Below are positions 43,553 to 52,829 of a stretch of 64,000 bases of DNA, in pieces. Numbering within the stretch: the stretch's first letter is position 1; each line of letters begins with the position of its first letter. This stretch comes from Gordonia tangerina (GTDB lineage Bacteria; Actinomycetota; Actinomycetes; Mycobacteriales; Mycobacteriaceae): the NCBI RefSeq assembly GCF_021556435.1, contig NZ_JAKGCU010000004.1, positions 1 through 64,000 of the forward strand, written 5' to 3'. A program made the translations under genes and the position numbers. A model generated the notes under the pieces. That model ran no database searches. It was not told where the DNA came from and saw only the letters and a program-made list of their open reading frames with translations.

Positions 43553-46500
43553 GTGTTCGGAGCCATCGGCACATTCGTCTTTCGAATGCGCTTCGCCGTG
43601 ATCGCGGTTCTGATCGCCCTGATGGGCGGTCTGGGCCTCTACGGTCTCGACCTCGGTAAGTACCTCAGCCAGAGCGGCTGGTTCGATCCCACCTCGGAGT
43701 CGGTGAAGGGATCGGTGGTCGCCGACACCGCGCTGGGCCGCGATCACCGGTCCGACGTCATCCTGCTGATCACGCCACCAGAGGGCACCTCCGTCGACGA
43801 CCCTGAGTTCGGCGCAAAGGTGGAGAACTTCGTCGATGACCTCATCGCGCAGCACGGCGACATCGTCAACCGCGAGGATCCGGGCATCATCGACCCGTTC
43901 TATCTGCGCGATCAGACGTCCACCTCGCAGGCCGCGCAGGCCACCATCCGGGAACGCACGTTCACCGACGACGGCCGCCACGCGTTCATCAGTATCGGCG
44001 TCAAGGGTGACGACGACACCACGGTGCTCAACAACTACACCGTCATCGAACCGTTCTTCGACGACATCGGCGCGAGATTCAACCTCGAAAACACCACGTT
44101 CGAACTCGCCGGCCTCCAACCGGTGGCAGGCAGTATGGCCGACGGCATGGACAAGGACATCCACCGTGCCGAGGTGATCGCCCTGCCGTTGGTCGCGATC
44201 ATGTTGTTCTTCATCTTCGGCGGGGTGATCGCAGCCTGTCTGCCGGTGCTGATCGGCGGTCTGACGATCGCCGGATCGCTGGGCATCATGAAGATCCTCG
44301 CCCAGATCACCGAACTGAACATCTTCGCGCAGTCGGTGGTCACGCTGATCGGCCTCGGTATCGCGATCGACTACGGCCTGTTCATCGTCAGCAGATTCCG
44401 CGAGGAACTCGCCGAAGGGTATTCGACGAAGGCCGCGGTCCGCCGAACCGTGATGACGTCGGGACAGACCGTGGTGTTCTCGGCGACCATCATCGTCGCG
44501 GCGCTGGCGTGTCTGCTGATCATGCCGCAGGGCTTCCTCAAGTCGGTCGCCTACGGCGCGATCGCGTCGGTGACGCTCGCGGCGATCTTGTCGATCACCG
44601 TGTTGCCGGCCACCCTGGCCATCCTGGGGCCGCGGATCGACGCGCTGGGTCTGCCGTTCCTGCGGCGCACCAAGACCAAGGAAGAGGTCGAGAACGGGTT
44701 CTGGGGCCGACTGGCCGGTTGGGTCATGCAGCATCCGGTGGCGACTGCGGTCCCCACGATCCTGCTGTTGCTGGTGCTCACCATTCCGTTCGGCGGAATC
44801 AAGTTCGGCGGCATCAGCGAGGCCTACCTGCCGCCCGACAACCCCAACCGGGTGGCGCAGGAGAACTTCGACGAGTATTTCCCCACCGAGCGCACCGAAG
44901 AGATCAAGCTGGTCGTCGCCTACGACCCGAACGACGCGGCCAGCGGGCAGAAGATCCAGCAGATCGCCGACGAGGCCAATCAGATCCCCGGCTTCACCAA
45001 ACAGTTCAGCCCGTCGTCCGACGGCGGGGCGCTGACCGGCCAGTACGGCGACAACGGACCGCAGATCATCCAGATGTCGGCGGGGTTGGTGGACCGCAAC
45101 ACCGCCGCGCCCGCCATCGACGACCTGCGCGCGATCGACACCCAGGGCCTCACGATGTGGGTGGCCGGCACCCCGACACTGACGCAGGACTCCATCGATG
45201 CGCTGATGTCACGGCTGCCGATCATGGCCGTCCTGCTGGTGCTGGTGACCGGCTTCCTGATGTTCCTGGCGTTCGGCTCGCTGGTGCTGCCGATCAAGGC
45301 CGCGCTGATGACGGCGCTGGGGCTGGGGGCCACGCTGGGCATCCTGACGTTCATCTTCGTCGACGGTCACGGCGCAGCGCTGGCCAACTTCACGCCCGGG
45401 CCGCTGTTCGCCGCGGTGCTGGTGCTGATCATCGCGATCATCTTCGGTCTGTCCACCGACTACGAGATATTCCTGTTGTCTCGCATGGTCGAGGCCAGGC
45501 AGAAGGGCGCGACCACCACCGAAGCCGTTCGGGTGGGCACTGCCCACACCGGTCGCATCATCACAGCGGCGGCGGCGATCCTGGTGGTGGTCACCGGCGC
45601 GTTCGGCCTGTCCGAGATCGTGATGATGAAGTACATCGCCTACGGCATGATCGCGGCGCTGATCCTCGATGCCACCATCATCCGCATGTTGCTGGTGCCG
45701 TCGGTGATGAAGATGCTCGGCGACGACTGCTGGTGGGCGCCGCGCTGGATGCGGGTGATGCAACAGAAGATCGGGCTCGGCGAGACGGTTCTCGACGATG
45801 AGCCCGACGAATTGCGCGATCAGGCCGCTGCCTCGCGGATGCGCTCGGCCGGCACCATCGTCGCCGAGGCACCCACCTCCACGATGCGCGCCGCTCCGCG
45901 GTCGACGCGCGGCGACGTCGGTGTTCCGGCCGCCGCAGCGACGGGTGCGGCCGCCCGCGGTGCCGCACGCACCGCCCCTCGGCCGACACCGGATCGTCAG
46001 TCGCCGAGACGTTCGGCGAACGTCGCGGCGCCACAGGCCGTGCCCGGTGGCCGACTACCGCGTGAGGGGCAGGTCGCCGGGCCGTCGGCCGAACCGGCGC
46101 CCGCACGCGTGGGCCCGTCCGCGCCGCCGACGGGCGACCGCTCAGCGAGCCGACCGACTCCTGCGGCACGTCCCGCACCCACATTCAGTCGCGCACGGCG
46201 TTCGCGGTCGGACGGCCCGGACACCGGCAGCTGGCGACTGGGAGCGGGTGGCATCCGCCTCGGCGACGATGAGCCGTCGGCCCAGTCTCCGTCGGCCCAG
46301 TCTCCTAACCCCCAATCTCGTAACCCCCAATCGGCTCCGACCCAGGCCCCGACGGCCCACCCCGGTGCGGCACCGACCCGGTCACAGCAGCCCCGCCCCG
46401 TGTCGCCGCCGGCCGCCTCGGCACCACCGCCACCGACGGCCCCGCGACCGCAGCGCCCGACCCCTGCCCCGCCGGCGGATTCGGCTCTCGGTCGCCGCCC

Positions 46501-46813
46501 GGCGCTGGACAGCACGGGTAAGCGTCCGCTGGCGGCGTCGTTGAGCCCCGAAGGCGAACGACGCACCTCGCGGCCGCAGCGACCAGGGGGGTCACCGATG
46601 GATCGTGGTCTCAGCAACGAGACCCCGCCGTTGACCGGCCGGCAGCCGGATGGGGATCGACCCGGTTCGGCGGAACCCACCGACGGTGGCGAGGGGCGCC
46701 GACGGGCCACCGACCGGCACGCCCGCTCCGACAACGACGGCGACGGCGCGCAGATCAGTGTGCAGGAACTGCTTCGCCGCAGCCGCTCAGGCAACGGCCG
46801 CTCGGAAAGCTGA
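43553..46813 (+). CDS. mmpL3: MmpL3, trehalose monomycolate flippase (RND superfamily)
   Basis: 1086 residues: twelve helices in two halves, two exported porter domains and a long proline-rich cytoplasmic tail (about 760-1086). The proton-relay Asp-Tyr pairs are present as IAIDYGLFIVSRFREEL (D273, Y274) and LSTDYEIFLLSRMVEAR (D636, Y637). It exports trehalose monomycolate for the outer mycolate layer and is an essential drug target in mycobacteria. GTG 43553 follows AAAGGA by seven to eight bases. The tail is longer than in M. tuberculosis (944 residues) and contains short repeats such as QSPSAQSPNPQSRNPQS. A 122-bp gap separates it from the NYN gene. Confidence 0.96.
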   Translation: MFGAIGTFVFRMRFAVIAVLIALMGGLGLYGLDLGKYLSQSGWFDPTSESVKGSVVADTALGRDHRSDVILLITPPEGTSVDDPEFGAKVENFVDDLIAQHGDIVNREDPGIIDPFYLRDQTSTSQAAQATIRERTFTDDGRHAFISIGVKGDDDTTVLNNYTVIEPFFDDIGARFNLENTTFELAGLQPVAGSMADGMDKDIHRAEVIALPLVAIMLFFIFGGVIAACLPVLIGGLTIAGSLGIMKILAQITELNIFAQSVVTLIGLGIAIDYGLFIVSRFREELAEGYSTKAAVRRTVMTSGQTVVFSATIIVAALACLLIMPQGFLKSVAYGAIASVTLAAILSITVLPATLAILGPRIDALGLPFLRRTKTKEEVENGFWGRLAGWVMQHPVATAVPTILLLLVLTIPFGGIKFGGISEAYLPPDNPNRVAQENFDEYFPTERTEEIKLVVAYDPNDAASGQKIQQIADEANQIPGFTKQFSPSSDGGALTGQYGDNGPQIIQMSAGLVDRNTAAPAIDDLRAIDTQGLTMWVAGTPTLTQDSIDALMSRLPIMAVLLVLVTGFLMFLAFGSLVLPIKAALMTALGLGATLGILTFIFVDGHGAALANFTPGPLFAAVLVLIIAIIFGLSTDYEIFLLSRMVEARQKGATTTEAVRVGTAHTGRIITAAAAILVVVTGAFGLSEIVMMKYIAYGMIAALILDATIIRMLLVPSVMKMLGDDCWWAPRWMRVMQQKIGLGETVLDDEPDELRDQAAASRMRSAGTIVAEAPTSTMRAAPRSTRGDVGVPAAAATGAAARGAARTAPRPTPDRQSPRRSANVAAPQAVPGGRLPREGQVAGPSAEPAPARVGPSAPPTGDRSASRPTPAARPAPTFSRARRSRSDGPDTGSWRLGAGGIRLGDDEPSAQSPSAQSPNPQSRNPQSAPTQAPTAHPGAAPTRSQQPRPVSPPAASAPPPPTAPRPQRPTPAPPADSALGRRPALDSTGKRPLAASLSPEGERRTSRPQRPGGSPMDRGLSNETPPLTGRQPDGDRPGSAEPTDGGEGRRRATDRHARSDNDGDGAQISVQELLRRSRSGNGRSES

Positions 46814-46844
46814 CCTCGGCGGCGTCGGATGCGCTCGGTTATCA

Positions 46845-46919
46845 ATCACGTGATCTGAGCTATCAAAGGTCACCTTGGTCAGGACTGGCCAAACACCTGA
46901 TGTGATCGGCCACACATCA
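46845..46919. promoter_or_regulatory. Cluster of three dyads upstream of the aromatic-acid transporter
   Basis: ATCACGTGAT (46845-46854) is a perfect palindrome. TTGGTCAGG-ACTGGCCAA (46875-46892) is a near-perfect dyad with a GntR-like TGGTC/GGCCA outline. TGATGTG-N8-CACATCA (46898-46919) has perfect 7-bp arms. They sit 43-117 bp upstream of the start and suggest substrate-dependent control, although no regulator gene is adjacent. Confidence 0.5.
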
Positions 46920-46961
46920 ACGCAGGATTGTCTCCCAGCACACCCACCTTGGAGGCAGCCC

Positions 46962-48317
46962 ATGAACGCACCCACCACCTGGACGAGCCCAGAGCACCGA
47001 AAAAGCGTGCTTTGGGTGGTGACCCTCGCCGCGATCGCCATCGTCTTCGACGGCTATGACCTCGTCGTGTACGGCACCGTCCTACCCACCCTGCTCGACG
47101 ACCCATCGCAGCTGGGCGAACTGAGCCCGGGCACTGCCGGCGCGCTCGGCTCCTACGCGCTGATCGGCATGATGATCGGCGCGTTCATCGCGGGCACCTT
47201 CGGCGATCGGGTCGGCCGCCGCCGGATGATGCTGATGAACATTGCGTGGTTCTCCATCGGAATGGGAGCCACCGCACTGGCTCCCAACGTGGCCACCTTC
47301 GGTGTTCTCCGGTGTCTGACCGGAATCGGCATCGGTGGCCTGGTCGCCACCGTCGGCGCCCTGGTCGCGGAGTTCGCGCCCACATCCAAGCGCAACCTGT
47401 TCAACGCCATCGTCTACAGCGGCGTCCCGTTCGGCGGCGTGCTGGCAGCGGTTCTGGCGCTGCTGTTGGCCGATCACATCGGCTGGCGTGGACTGTTCTG
47501 GGTCGGCGCGTTGCCGCTGGTGACGCTGCTGCCGTTGGCGTGGCTCAAGATGCCCGAGTCGCCGCAGTGGCTGGTGTCGCGCGGCCGGCTCGACGAGGCG
47601 AGCGCCATCGGCACCCGCACCGGTATCCCCGTCGACCTCTACCCGCAGCCCGCCGGACAGGCCACCGCGCAGCCGGACAAGGTCGGCTTCGCCGCCCTGG
47701 CCTCACGCCGGTTCGCGCTGCCCACCCTGCTGCTGGGCACGATGAGCTTCGCCGGACTGCTGCTGACCTACGGCCTCAACACCTGGCTGCCGCAGATCAT
47801 GGAATCGGCCGGTTTCAACGCCAAGGGATCGTTGTCGTTCCTGCTGGTCCTCAATGGCGGCGCCATCGTCGGCGGCCTCATCGCCGCCCGCCTCGCCGAT
47901 GGTCGCGGCCCGCAGCGCATCGTCGCCACCTCGTTCTGCCTGGCCACATTCGCCCTGATCTGCCTGACCCTCGGGTTCCCGCTGCCGGTGTTGCTGGCTG
48001 CGGTCGCCGTTGCCGGTACCGGCACCATCGGTACCCAGGTGCTGATCTACGGCTACGTGTCGAACTTCTACCCCACCTCGGCCCGTGCCGCCGGTGTCGC
48101 GTGGTGCGCCGGATTCGGCCGGCTCGGCGGCATCGTCGGTCCGGTGATCGGTGGACTGCTGATCGGCGCAGGCATCTCGTCGAGTGCGGCGTTCTACATC
48201 TTCGCCGCAATCGCGTTGGCCGGGGCGGCCGCGACGATGCTGGTGCCGCAGGACAAGCCGAAGGCCGAGGTCACCGCCAACCCGGTCACCGAAGCGCCGT
48301 TGGCTGCCGCCGAATAG
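46962..48317 (+). CDS. MFS transporter, aromatic acid:H+ symporter (AAHS) family
   Basis: 451 residues with twelve helices. The helix-1 signature VFDGYDLVVYGTVLPTLL is that of AAHS permeases such as PcaK and BenK, with the conserved Asp-Tyr-Asp cluster; the loop 2-3 motif GDRVGRRRMM and the loop 8-9 repeat GGLIAARLADGRGPQ are also seen. Likely substrates are benzoate, 4-hydroxybenzoate or similar acids; no catabolic genes are near. ATG 46962 has TTGGAGG seven bases upstream. Terminated by a strong hairpin at 48346-48382. Confidence 0.88.
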   Translation: MNAPTTWTSPEHRKSVLWVVTLAAIAIVFDGYDLVVYGTVLPTLLDDPSQLGELSPGTAGALGSYALIGMMIGAFIAGTFGDRVGRRRMMLMNIAWFSIGMGATALAPNVATFGVLRCLTGIGIGGLVATVGALVAEFAPTSKRNLFNAIVYSGVPFGGVLAAVLALLLADHIGWRGLFWVGALPLVTLLPLAWLKMPESPQWLVSRGRLDEASAIGTRTGIPVDLYPQPAGQATAQPDKVGFAALASRRFALPTLLLGTMSFAGLLLTYGLNTWLPQIMESAGFNAKGSLSFLLVLNGGAIVGGLIAARLADGRGPQRIVATSFCLATFALICLTLGFPLPVLLAAVAVAGTGTIGTQVLIYGYVSNFYPTSARAAGVAWCAGFGRLGGIVGPVIGGLLIGAGISSSAAFYIFAAIALAGAAATMLVPQDKPKAEVTANPVTEAPLAAAE

Positions 48318-48345
48318 CCTTCCGGAACAACGACTCTGGCCCCTG

Positions 48346-48382
48346 AGGAGCCCGCGAACGGAGTGAGCGTGCGGGCCCCTCG
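48346..48382. terminator. Bidirectional hairpin between convergent genes
   Basis: GAGGAGCCCGC (48346-48356) pairs with GCGGGCCCCTC (48372-48382) with one G-U pair, and the stem can extend outward. It lies between the ends of the AAHS gene and the response-regulator gene. Its left arm belongs to the CCCTGAGGAGC element also found at 11801, 12047 and 53350. Confidence 0.7.
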
Positions 48383-48422
48383 GGCATCGTGTGGGTCACC
48401 GAAGGACGCCCGCCCGTCGCAC

Positions 48423-49118
48423 TCATTCATCCAACCCCTGTTCGATCGCATACCGCGTCAGCTCCACTCGGTTTCCGAGTTGGAGCTTTCGCAGTGTCGC
48501 CTGGACGTGGTTCTCGACGGTTCGGTGACTCAGCGACAGTCTGGTACCGATCTGTTTGGCACTGAACCCTTTCGCCACCAGTCGCAGGACCTCGGTCTCC
48601 CGGTCGGTGAGGGTGGGACGGCTGTCGTCCCGATCGGGTGTCGCCGAGATCCGCCGGTACTCACCGAGGATCAATCCGGCCAGCCCCGGCGTGAACACGG
48701 CTTGCCCGTCGGCGGTCGCCCGGACCGCTTCCAGCAGCTCTGCCTGCGACGCACTTTTCACCAGATAACCACTGGCACCGGCCTTCACCGCCTGCAGAAC
48801 GTCGTCACGCTCCTCCGACGCGGAGAGCACCAGGACCCTACTGCCCGGCGACACCTCGAGCACACCTGCGGTCGCCTCGGCACCGGTGCCGTCGGGCAGC
48901 TGCATGTCCATCAGCACCACGTCGGGCGCGACCGCGCCGGCCCGGCGCACGGCAGCGCTGACACCGTCGGCGGTCGCCACCACATCGAAGCCGTCCTCGG
49001 CCAAGTCACGGGCCACGCCCTCCCGCCAGATCGGGTGATCGTCGACCACCATCACCCGCAGTGCGGTCGCGGCGCCGTCCACCGACTCACCCGACCCGGT
49101 CGGCATCTGTTGCGCCAT
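48423..49118 (-). CDS. NarL/FixJ-family response regulator
   Basis: 231 residues. The receiver domain has the acidic pair in VMVVDDHPIWREG (D26, D27), the phospho-acceptor D71 in VVLMDMQLPDG and the conserved lysine in GYLVKSAS. The LuxR-type output domain starts LTDRETEVLRLVAKGFSAKQI. ATG 49118 overlaps the 3' end of the histidine kinase gene by 32 bp, so the two are co-translated. The target genes are not evident; the kinase and PerM-like genes upstream are in the same operon. Confidence 0.92.
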   Translation of the reverse strand: MAQQMPTGSGESVDGAATALRVMVVDDHPIWREGVARDLAEDGFDVVATADGVSAAVRRAGAVAPDVVLMDMQLPDGTGAEATAGVLEVSPGSRVLVLSASEERDDVLQAVKAGASGYLVKSASQAELLEAVRATADGQAVFTPGLAGLILGEYRRISATPDRDDSRPTLTDRETEVLRLVAKGFSAKQIGTRLSLSHRTVENHVQATLRKLQLGNRVELTRYAIEQGLDE

Positions 49119-50322
49119 TACCCCTCCCGTCCACCGGAATCGTCAGTTCCCATTCTGTGCCGCCCTCGGGTGCGCATTCGAGGTGTGCGGTCCCACCCAG
49201 CGACTCGATGCGCCCGACGATCGACGTGGAGATCCCCATCCGCCCCTGCTGTTGCGCTTCCCCGAGGCGTCCCGGCGCGATACCCACCCCGTCGTCGCGG
49301 ATACTGACCACGAGCTGATCGCCGAGATCCTCGAGCAACACGAATGCACGCGCCCCTGACCCGGCGTGCCGGACGACGTTGTCGAGGGCGTTGATCACGG
49401 CGGCGCGGATTTCGGTGGCCACGAATGCCTCCACGTCGACCGCGGTTCCCGGAGCACTGACCGAGACACCGTCCGCGGCCAGGGCACGCAAACGGGCTGC
49501 GAGATCGACGGTGGTTCCGTCGATCTCGATCTCCTCGGCGGCCCCCGAGACCAGCCGTCGCAGCGCGTACTCCTGTTCGCCGGCAAGTTCGGCGAGCGCG
49601 GCGGTCTCACCGCCGATCTCACGGCCCCGTCGGGCGATGAGCGCGAGGACCTGCAATACCCCGTCGTGCACCTCGCGTGAGAGCCGCTCGCGTTCCTCGG
49701 TCGCCGCGGCGATCCCCGCCGCCTGCGCCAGCACCGCCTGGGCGCGGCGCGCGATCACCGCGGCCAGTCCGACGGCCATCCCGGTGGCCACAATGATGAT
49801 GATCGTGGCGTTGCGACCGAAGTTGAGGTCGAAAGCGCCCTTGACGAATGCACTGGTGCCGCCGACGAGCAGCCCCGACACGATGCCCCAGACCGGCCCG
49901 GCCAGCAACGCCACCGAGATCACGGCATTGACGGCCCACAGCGTGGTCGGCCAACTCTGGTTGTTCAGGGCCCAGGATTCGGTGGCCACATATGAGGTGG
50001 ACAGCATCATCGCGCAGGCCACCGCCACGTCGGCACTCACCCAGTAGCGGTTGCGACCGAAACCGACGTAGTAGGCGATGCCGCTGGTTGCCGTCCACGC
50101 CGTCAAGACCGCGAACAGCACCCACGCGGTCGCGCGGTGGGCCAGATCGTCGTTGATCGCGATCTGAAAACCCAGGGCGTACATATACGAGAGCAGCCGG
50201 AACAACTGCGCGGCCCGCCACAGCGGCCCCACCGGATCGGTGTCGACGGCCATCGCCAACTGAGTGGCGCGGCTCGGTCGGTGGAGCGGTTCAGGTGTCG
50301 TCGTCACGGCGTCGCGGGTCAT
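49087..50322 (-). CDS. MacS-type sensor histidine kinase
   Basis: 411 residues. Five to six N-terminal helices (about 60-190) form a membrane sensor with short loops, followed by the HisKA_3 dimerisation segment ERLSREVHDGVLQVLALI with phospho-acceptor H219 and an HATPase_c domain (N box NALDNVVRHA, G1 DDGVGI, G2 GRMGIS). It phosphorylates the overlapping NarL-type regulator. The layout matches actinobacterial MacS kinases. It starts at ATG 50322, overlapping the PerM-type gene by 32 bp. The signal is unknown, perhaps a membrane state. Confidence 0.88.
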   Translation of the reverse strand: MTRDAVTTTPEPLHRPSRATQLAMAVDTDPVGPLWRAAQLFRLLSYMYALGFQIAINDDLAHRATAWVLFAVLTAWTATSGIAYYVGFGRNRYWVSADVAVACAMMLSTSYVATESWALNNQSWPTTLWAVNAVISVALLAGPVWGIVSGLLVGGTSAFVKGAFDLNFGRNATIIIIVATGMAVGLAAVIARRAQAVLAQAAGIAAATEERERLSREVHDGVLQVLALIARRGREIGGETAALAELAGEQEYALRRLVSGAAEEIEIDGTTVDLAARLRALAADGVSVSAPGTAVDVEAFVATEIRAAVINALDNVVRHAGSGARAFVLLEDLGDQLVVSIRDDGVGIAPGRLGEAQQQGRMGISTSIVGRIESLGGTAHLECAPEGGTEWELTIPVDGRGNGATDADRVG

Positions 50323-51643
50323 CGGCGTCGGCGTCGGAGCGGGCGTACTCGTCGTCGGTCAACCCGCCGGAGTCCTCGTGCTCGGCCGGCAGGGTGGTCG
50401 TCGGGCGCAACTCATCGACGGTCTGGGTGTGGACGGTGTCCTCGGCGTCACGATGGTCTACGCGATCCCACCTCGGTTCGTCGGGTGAGGCGGAGTACAT
50501 CGGCTCATCGGCCCGCTCCTCGCGGCGTTGCGCCGACGGCGCGCTGCCCGACAGGTGACGGACCGCGGTGTTGGCGAACGCGATCAACGGCACGGCCAGC
50601 AGGCCGCCGATGATGCCGGCGGAGACGATGCCCGCCGCGATCGCCAACACCACCGCGACCGGGTGCAGCCGCACCGACCGGCCCAGCAGGAACGGCTGTA
50701 GCACATGACTTTCCAGCTGCATGACACCGACGACGATCGCGAGCGCGATGATCGCGGCGATCCAGCCCTGCGTCACCAACGCCACCAGCACCGCCAACGT
50801 CCCGGTCGCCAACGCGCCGACGATCGGGATGAAGGCTCCCAAAAAGATCAGCGAAGCCAGTGGCAGCGCCAGCGGAACGTGCAGGATGGCCAACCCCACG
50901 CCGATACCCAGCGCATCGACGAAGGCGACCGCGACCGTGGCCCGCACGTAGCCGACCAACGTCGCGAAACCTGCGACGCCCGCCGCCCGCACCCGACCTC
51001 GCGTATCGACGGGGATCACCTTGGTGAAGAACGTCCAGATGTGGCCGCCACCGTAGAGGAAGAAGATCAGCAGGAAGAAGGCGAGCAGCGCGCCGGTGAC
51101 GATCTCGGTCGCGGTGGTCGCCGTCGCGAGTGCGCCGCTGGTGACCTGAGCCTGGTTGTGCTGCAGGAAGCCGGTGAGGTCGTTGCCGATGTTCTGGACC
51201 TGGTCGCGGTCCACGCCGAACGGGCCGTCGACGAGCCAGTCACGGCTGCGGTCGATGGTCGTGGTGATCTCGGAGGTGAGCTGCGGGAACCCTCGGATGA
51301 ACTCCTGCACCACGAAGGTCAGGACCGCCGTCAACAGGCCGAGCACCACGACGATGGCGAAGAGCACCGCCAGCGACCTGGGCATGCCCGCCCGGTCGAG
51401 CGCATCGACGACGGGCACCAGCATCGCCGCACCGAGAATGGCCAACGCCACCGGCACCAGCACTTCCTCGAACTGGTTGAAGGTCAACACCAGGACGTAG
51501 GCGGCACCGGCGATGACCAGCAACCGCCATGCCCATTCAGCGGTGGCACGGACCAGCGGGTGCACCTTCTCACGATCGACCGTGACGATGTCGGCGGGCC
51601 GCTGCGCACGGGGTGATCGATCTACGGTGTCGGCATCGCTCAC
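50291..51643 (-). CDS. PerM / AI-2E exporter family membrane protein (Rv0205-like)
   Basis: 450 residues with eight helices of the AI-2E transporter family: the pair at about 50-95 (VPVALAILGAAMLVPVVDAL), the exported loop at 150-200 with VQEFIRGFPQL, and the conserved GAFIPIVGALATGTLAVLVAL near 300. A charged tail of about 80 residues follows. PerM (Rv0955) and related proteins affect cell division and acid or Mg2+ stress in mycobacteria; the substrate is uncertain. The leaderless start GTG 51643 is supported by TACGCT (51651-51656) seven bases upstream. It overlaps the kinase gene by 32 bp. Confidence 0.83.
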   Translation of the reverse strand: MSDADTVDRSPRAQRPADIVTVDREKVHPLVRATAEWAWRLLVIAGAAYVLVLTFNQFEEVLVPVALAILGAAMLVPVVDALDRAGMPRSLAVLFAIVVVLGLLTAVLTFVVQEFIRGFPQLTSEITTTIDRSRDWLVDGPFGVDRDQVQNIGNDLTGFLQHNQAQVTSGALATATTATEIVTGALLAFFLLIFFLYGGGHIWTFFTKVIPVDTRGRVRAAGVAGFATLVGYVRATVAVAFVDALGIGVGLAILHVPLALPLASLIFLGAFIPIVGALATGTLAVLVALVTQGWIAAIIALAIVVGVMQLESHVLQPFLLGRSVRLHPVAVVLAIAAGIVSAGIIGGLLAVPLIAFANTAVRHLSGSAPSAQRREERADEPMYSASPDEPRWDRVDHRDAEDTVHTQTVDELRPTTTLPAEHEDSGGLTDDEYARSDADADDPRRRDDDT

Positions 51644-51677
51644 AGACACCAGCGTAGCTGTGGATATGGTGTGGGCT
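51644..51677. promoter_or_regulatory. 34-bp head-to-head leaderless promoter pair
   Basis: Minus strand: TACGCT (51651-51656), seven bases, GTG 51643. Plus strand: TATGGT (51665-51670), seven bases, ATG 51678. The two -10 elements are 8 bp apart and the polymerase footprints must overlap, so the two promoters probably exclude each other. The same gene pair is divergent in M. tuberculosis (Rv0204c/Rv0205). Confidence 0.6.
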
Positions 51678-52823
51678 ATGTCGTCGGAGGGGCCCGCCAC
51701 GGGAAGCGTGTCCATGCGGTCACGCTTCTGGTGGCTGCGGTGGGTGCTGCTGGCGATCGTCGTGGTCATCCTGGCCGTCGAGGTCGTGTTGATCTCGCCC
51801 AGCCTCGAGGAGGCCTGGCGCCGCATCGGCGACCTCGACTGGGTCTGGATCGTCGCCAGCATCGTCGCCGCCCTGCTGTCCATGGACAGCTACGCGCAGG
51901 TCCAACGTGCACTGTTGCGATCGGGCGGCGTCAAGGTCGGCCAATGGCAGTCGTTGTCGGTGATCCTCGCGTCCAATGCGGTGAGCCAGACGATGCCGGG
52001 TGGCCCGGTGTTGTCGCCGGCCTTCGTCTACCGCGAGACCCGCAAGTGGGGCGCCACACCGGTCGTCGCATCGTGGCAGGTGGTGATGTCCGGTCTGCTC
52101 GCCGGCGTCGGCCTGGCGGTGCTCGGGTTCGGCGGCGCATTGCTGGCGGGCGCCAAGACCAGCCCGTTCTCGGTGTTCTTCTCGGTGGTCGGCTTCATCG
52201 CGGTCGCGGTGGTCTTCCAGTATCTGGCCAGCCATCCCGAATCGCTGCAGAGCACCCTGCTGCGGGTGATGGACTGGATCAACCAGGTCCGCAGCAAACC
52301 CGCGGGCAACGGGCACGACCGCATCATGGAGACACTCGAACAGCTGCGTGCGGTGCAGCTGTCCAAACGTGACCTCGGGGTGTCGTTCGGTTGGAGCATG
52401 TTCAACTGGGTCGCCGACGTCGCGTGCCTCGCGTTCGCGTGCTGGGCAGTCGGCGCGCATCCCAGCATCGCCGGACTGATGGTGGCCTACGCGGCCGGGA
52501 AGGCGGTCGGCACCGCGGTTCCGCTGCTGCCCGGTGGCATCGGTGTCGTCGACGCCGTGCTGGTTCCCGCCCTGACCTCGGCGGGAATGCCGGCCGCCGA
52601 CGCCATCACCGCCGTGCTGGTCTATCGCGTCATCAGCTACATCCTGATCGCGGCCATCGGCTGGGTGGTGGTGCTGTTCATGTTCCGCGGCACCTTCCGC
52701 ACCGGCGAGACCCTGGAGGAGGAGCTCGATCGCGACCTGGACTCGGAGCCGGGGGCCGGACGGGTCGACGAGCGTGATGCCGATCCGGGTGATGGTCGAC
52801 GGCCCGACGACCCGCTACCGTAG
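51678..52823 (+). CDS. YbhN/LPG-synthase-TM family flippase-like membrane protein (Rv0204c-like)
   Basis: 381 residues with about eight helices. The signatures SQTMPGGPVLSPAFVYRETR and GTAVPLLPGGIGVVDAVLVP (the PGG-G motif) define the lysylphosphatidylglycerol synthase membrane-domain family, related to flippases; no synthase domain is attached. It probably moves a lipid or lipid-linked compound. ATG 51678 is preceded by TATGGT seven bases upstream (leaderless). A DUF3054 gene follows after 6 bp. Confidence 0.82.
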   Translation: MSSEGPATGSVSMRSRFWWLRWVLLAIVVVILAVEVVLISPSLEEAWRRIGDLDWVWIVASIVAALLSMDSYAQVQRALLRSGGVKVGQWQSLSVILASNAVSQTMPGGPVLSPAFVYRETRKWGATPVVASWQVVMSGLLAGVGLAVLGFGGALLAGAKTSPFSVFFSVVGFIAVAVVFQYLASHPESLQSTLLRVMDWINQVRSKPAGNGHDRIMETLEQLRAVQLSKRDLGVSFGWSMFNWVADVACLAFACWAVGAHPSIAGLMVAYAAGKAVGTAVPLLPGGIGVVDAVLVPALTSAGMPAADAITAVLVYRVISYILIAAIGWVVVLFMFRGTFRTGETLEEELDRDLDSEPGAGRVDERDADPGDGRRPDDPLP

Positions 52824-52829
52824 GGGACC

